Source: Comamonadaceae bacterium (GTDB lineage: Bacteria > Pseudomonadota > Gammaproteobacteria > Burkholderiales > Burkholderiaceae_C). From it: a stretch of 64,000 nucleotides of DNA. Below, piece by piece: positions 63,762-64,000 of the stretch. The notes under the pieces were generated by a model, which saw only the letters and a program-made list of their open reading frames with translations, was not told the origin of the DNA and did not search any database. Each line of letters opens with the position of its first letter. Position 1 is the first letter of the stretch. Both the position numbers and the translations under genes were made by a program. Location of the stretch: NCBI GenBank assembly GCA_004144865.1, contig SEAY01000014.1:1-64000 (forward strand), written 5' to 3'.

Positions 63762-63850
63762 TGCAGGGAGTATCCTGTCGGAGGCCGAAGGCTGTCAATG
63801 CAGCCATTTCAGAGACAAACCCCCGCGCGGCAGTCGGACGCTGCAGCGCG

Positions 63851-63866
63851 ACGTTGTATACAACGT
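63851..63866. promoter_or_regulatory. 16-bp perfect palindrome upstream of vanA, candidate VanR operator
   Basis: ACGTTGTATACAACGT is a perfect 16-bp palindrome 45 bp before the vanA start, of the TTGTATACAA type bound by FadR-like GntR repressors. It overlaps the place where a vanA promoter would lie. Confidence 0.7.
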
Positions 63867-63910
63867 GTATGCTACGGGCCGTCATCCACCCTCCTCCCGG
63901 ATTTCGAGCC

Positions 63911-64000
63911 ATGTTCCCGAAGAACGCCTGGTACGTCGCCTGCACGCCCGACGAGATCAACGACAAGCCCCTGGGGCGCACCATCTGCAACGAGAAGATC
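63911..64000 (+). CDS. vanA: Vanillate O-demethylase oxygenase subunit VanA, N-terminal fragment
   Basis: Only the first 30 codons are in the window. The start MFPKNAWYVACTPDEINDKP matches the conserved N-terminus of VanA, a Rieske non-heme iron oxygenase that demethylates vanillate to protocatechuate. The Rieske cluster ligands lie beyond the window edge. VanA works with the reductase VanB, expected downstream. The divergent GntR gene and the intergenic palindromes support the assignment. Confidence 0.82.
   Translation, partial: MFPKNAWYVACTPDEINDKPLGRTICNEKI

Overview
The window is GC-rich, tightly packed bacterial chromosome, most consistent with a beta-proteobacterium of the Burkholderiales, probably Comamonadaceae (Ramlibacter/Variovorax/Comamonas-like). 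The pointers are EarP next to an EF-P carrying Arg32, a phasin, a Bug-type periplasmic receptor, DnaG followed by a long RpoD, and a protocatechuate 4,5-cleavage operon in the gene order known from Comamonas. No tRNA, rRNA, CRISPR array, transposase or phage gene was seen. Most genes sit in overlapping same-strand runs (ATGA, TGATG, TAATG junctions).

Layout. 1-3.1 kb: uvrC (cut by the window edge), divergent from earP-efp. 3.1-12.4 kb: a DUF3445 protein, an AEC transporter, a LOG protein, an nhaD-like/hydroxyacid dehydrogenase/rmuC/MFS operon, a CsbD protein and a cysteine-repeat secreted protein. 12.5-22.6 kb: nitroreductase/thioesterase/deacetylase operon, an unexplained 278-bp palindromic element, a phasin with a PhaR-like operator, a patatin lipoprotein, an iron-binding protein with a Fur-like site, a short-chain dehydrogenase with a LiuR-like site, gamma-glutamyltransferase, a YihY protein and a Bug receptor. 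22.7-29 kb: acyl-CoA ligase, then dnaG-rpoD. 29-40.7 kb: a DauA-like oxidoreductase, a stand-alone ligAB pair, a DMT exporter, and a long minus-strand run (aldo/keto reductase, enoyl-CoA hydratase, ABC importer, CaiB-type CoA-transferase, and a second hydratase broken by an internal deletion). 40.7-45.5 kb: an MksF-MksE-MksB condensin-like operon with no MksG/JetD nuclease. 46.7-53.4 kb: the pmd operon with a divergent LysR gene. 53.5-64 kb: an AEC transporter, an M6 metallopeptidase, a LIV-type ABC operon, a second LIV-type binding protein, and a vanR-like gene divergent from vanA (cut by the window edge).

How it fits together. The right half is centred on lignin-derived aromatics. VanA would demethylate vanillate to protocatechuate. 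PmdAB opens the ring, and PmdC, PmdD, PmdE and PmdF carry the product to pyruvate and oxaloacetate. The nearby LIV-type and other importers are plausible uptake routes, but their substrates cannot be read from sequence. Several dispersed palindromic repeat families lie in the gaps between genes, often next to intrinsic terminators. Functional calls rest on motifs, length and context read by eye; no database search was run.
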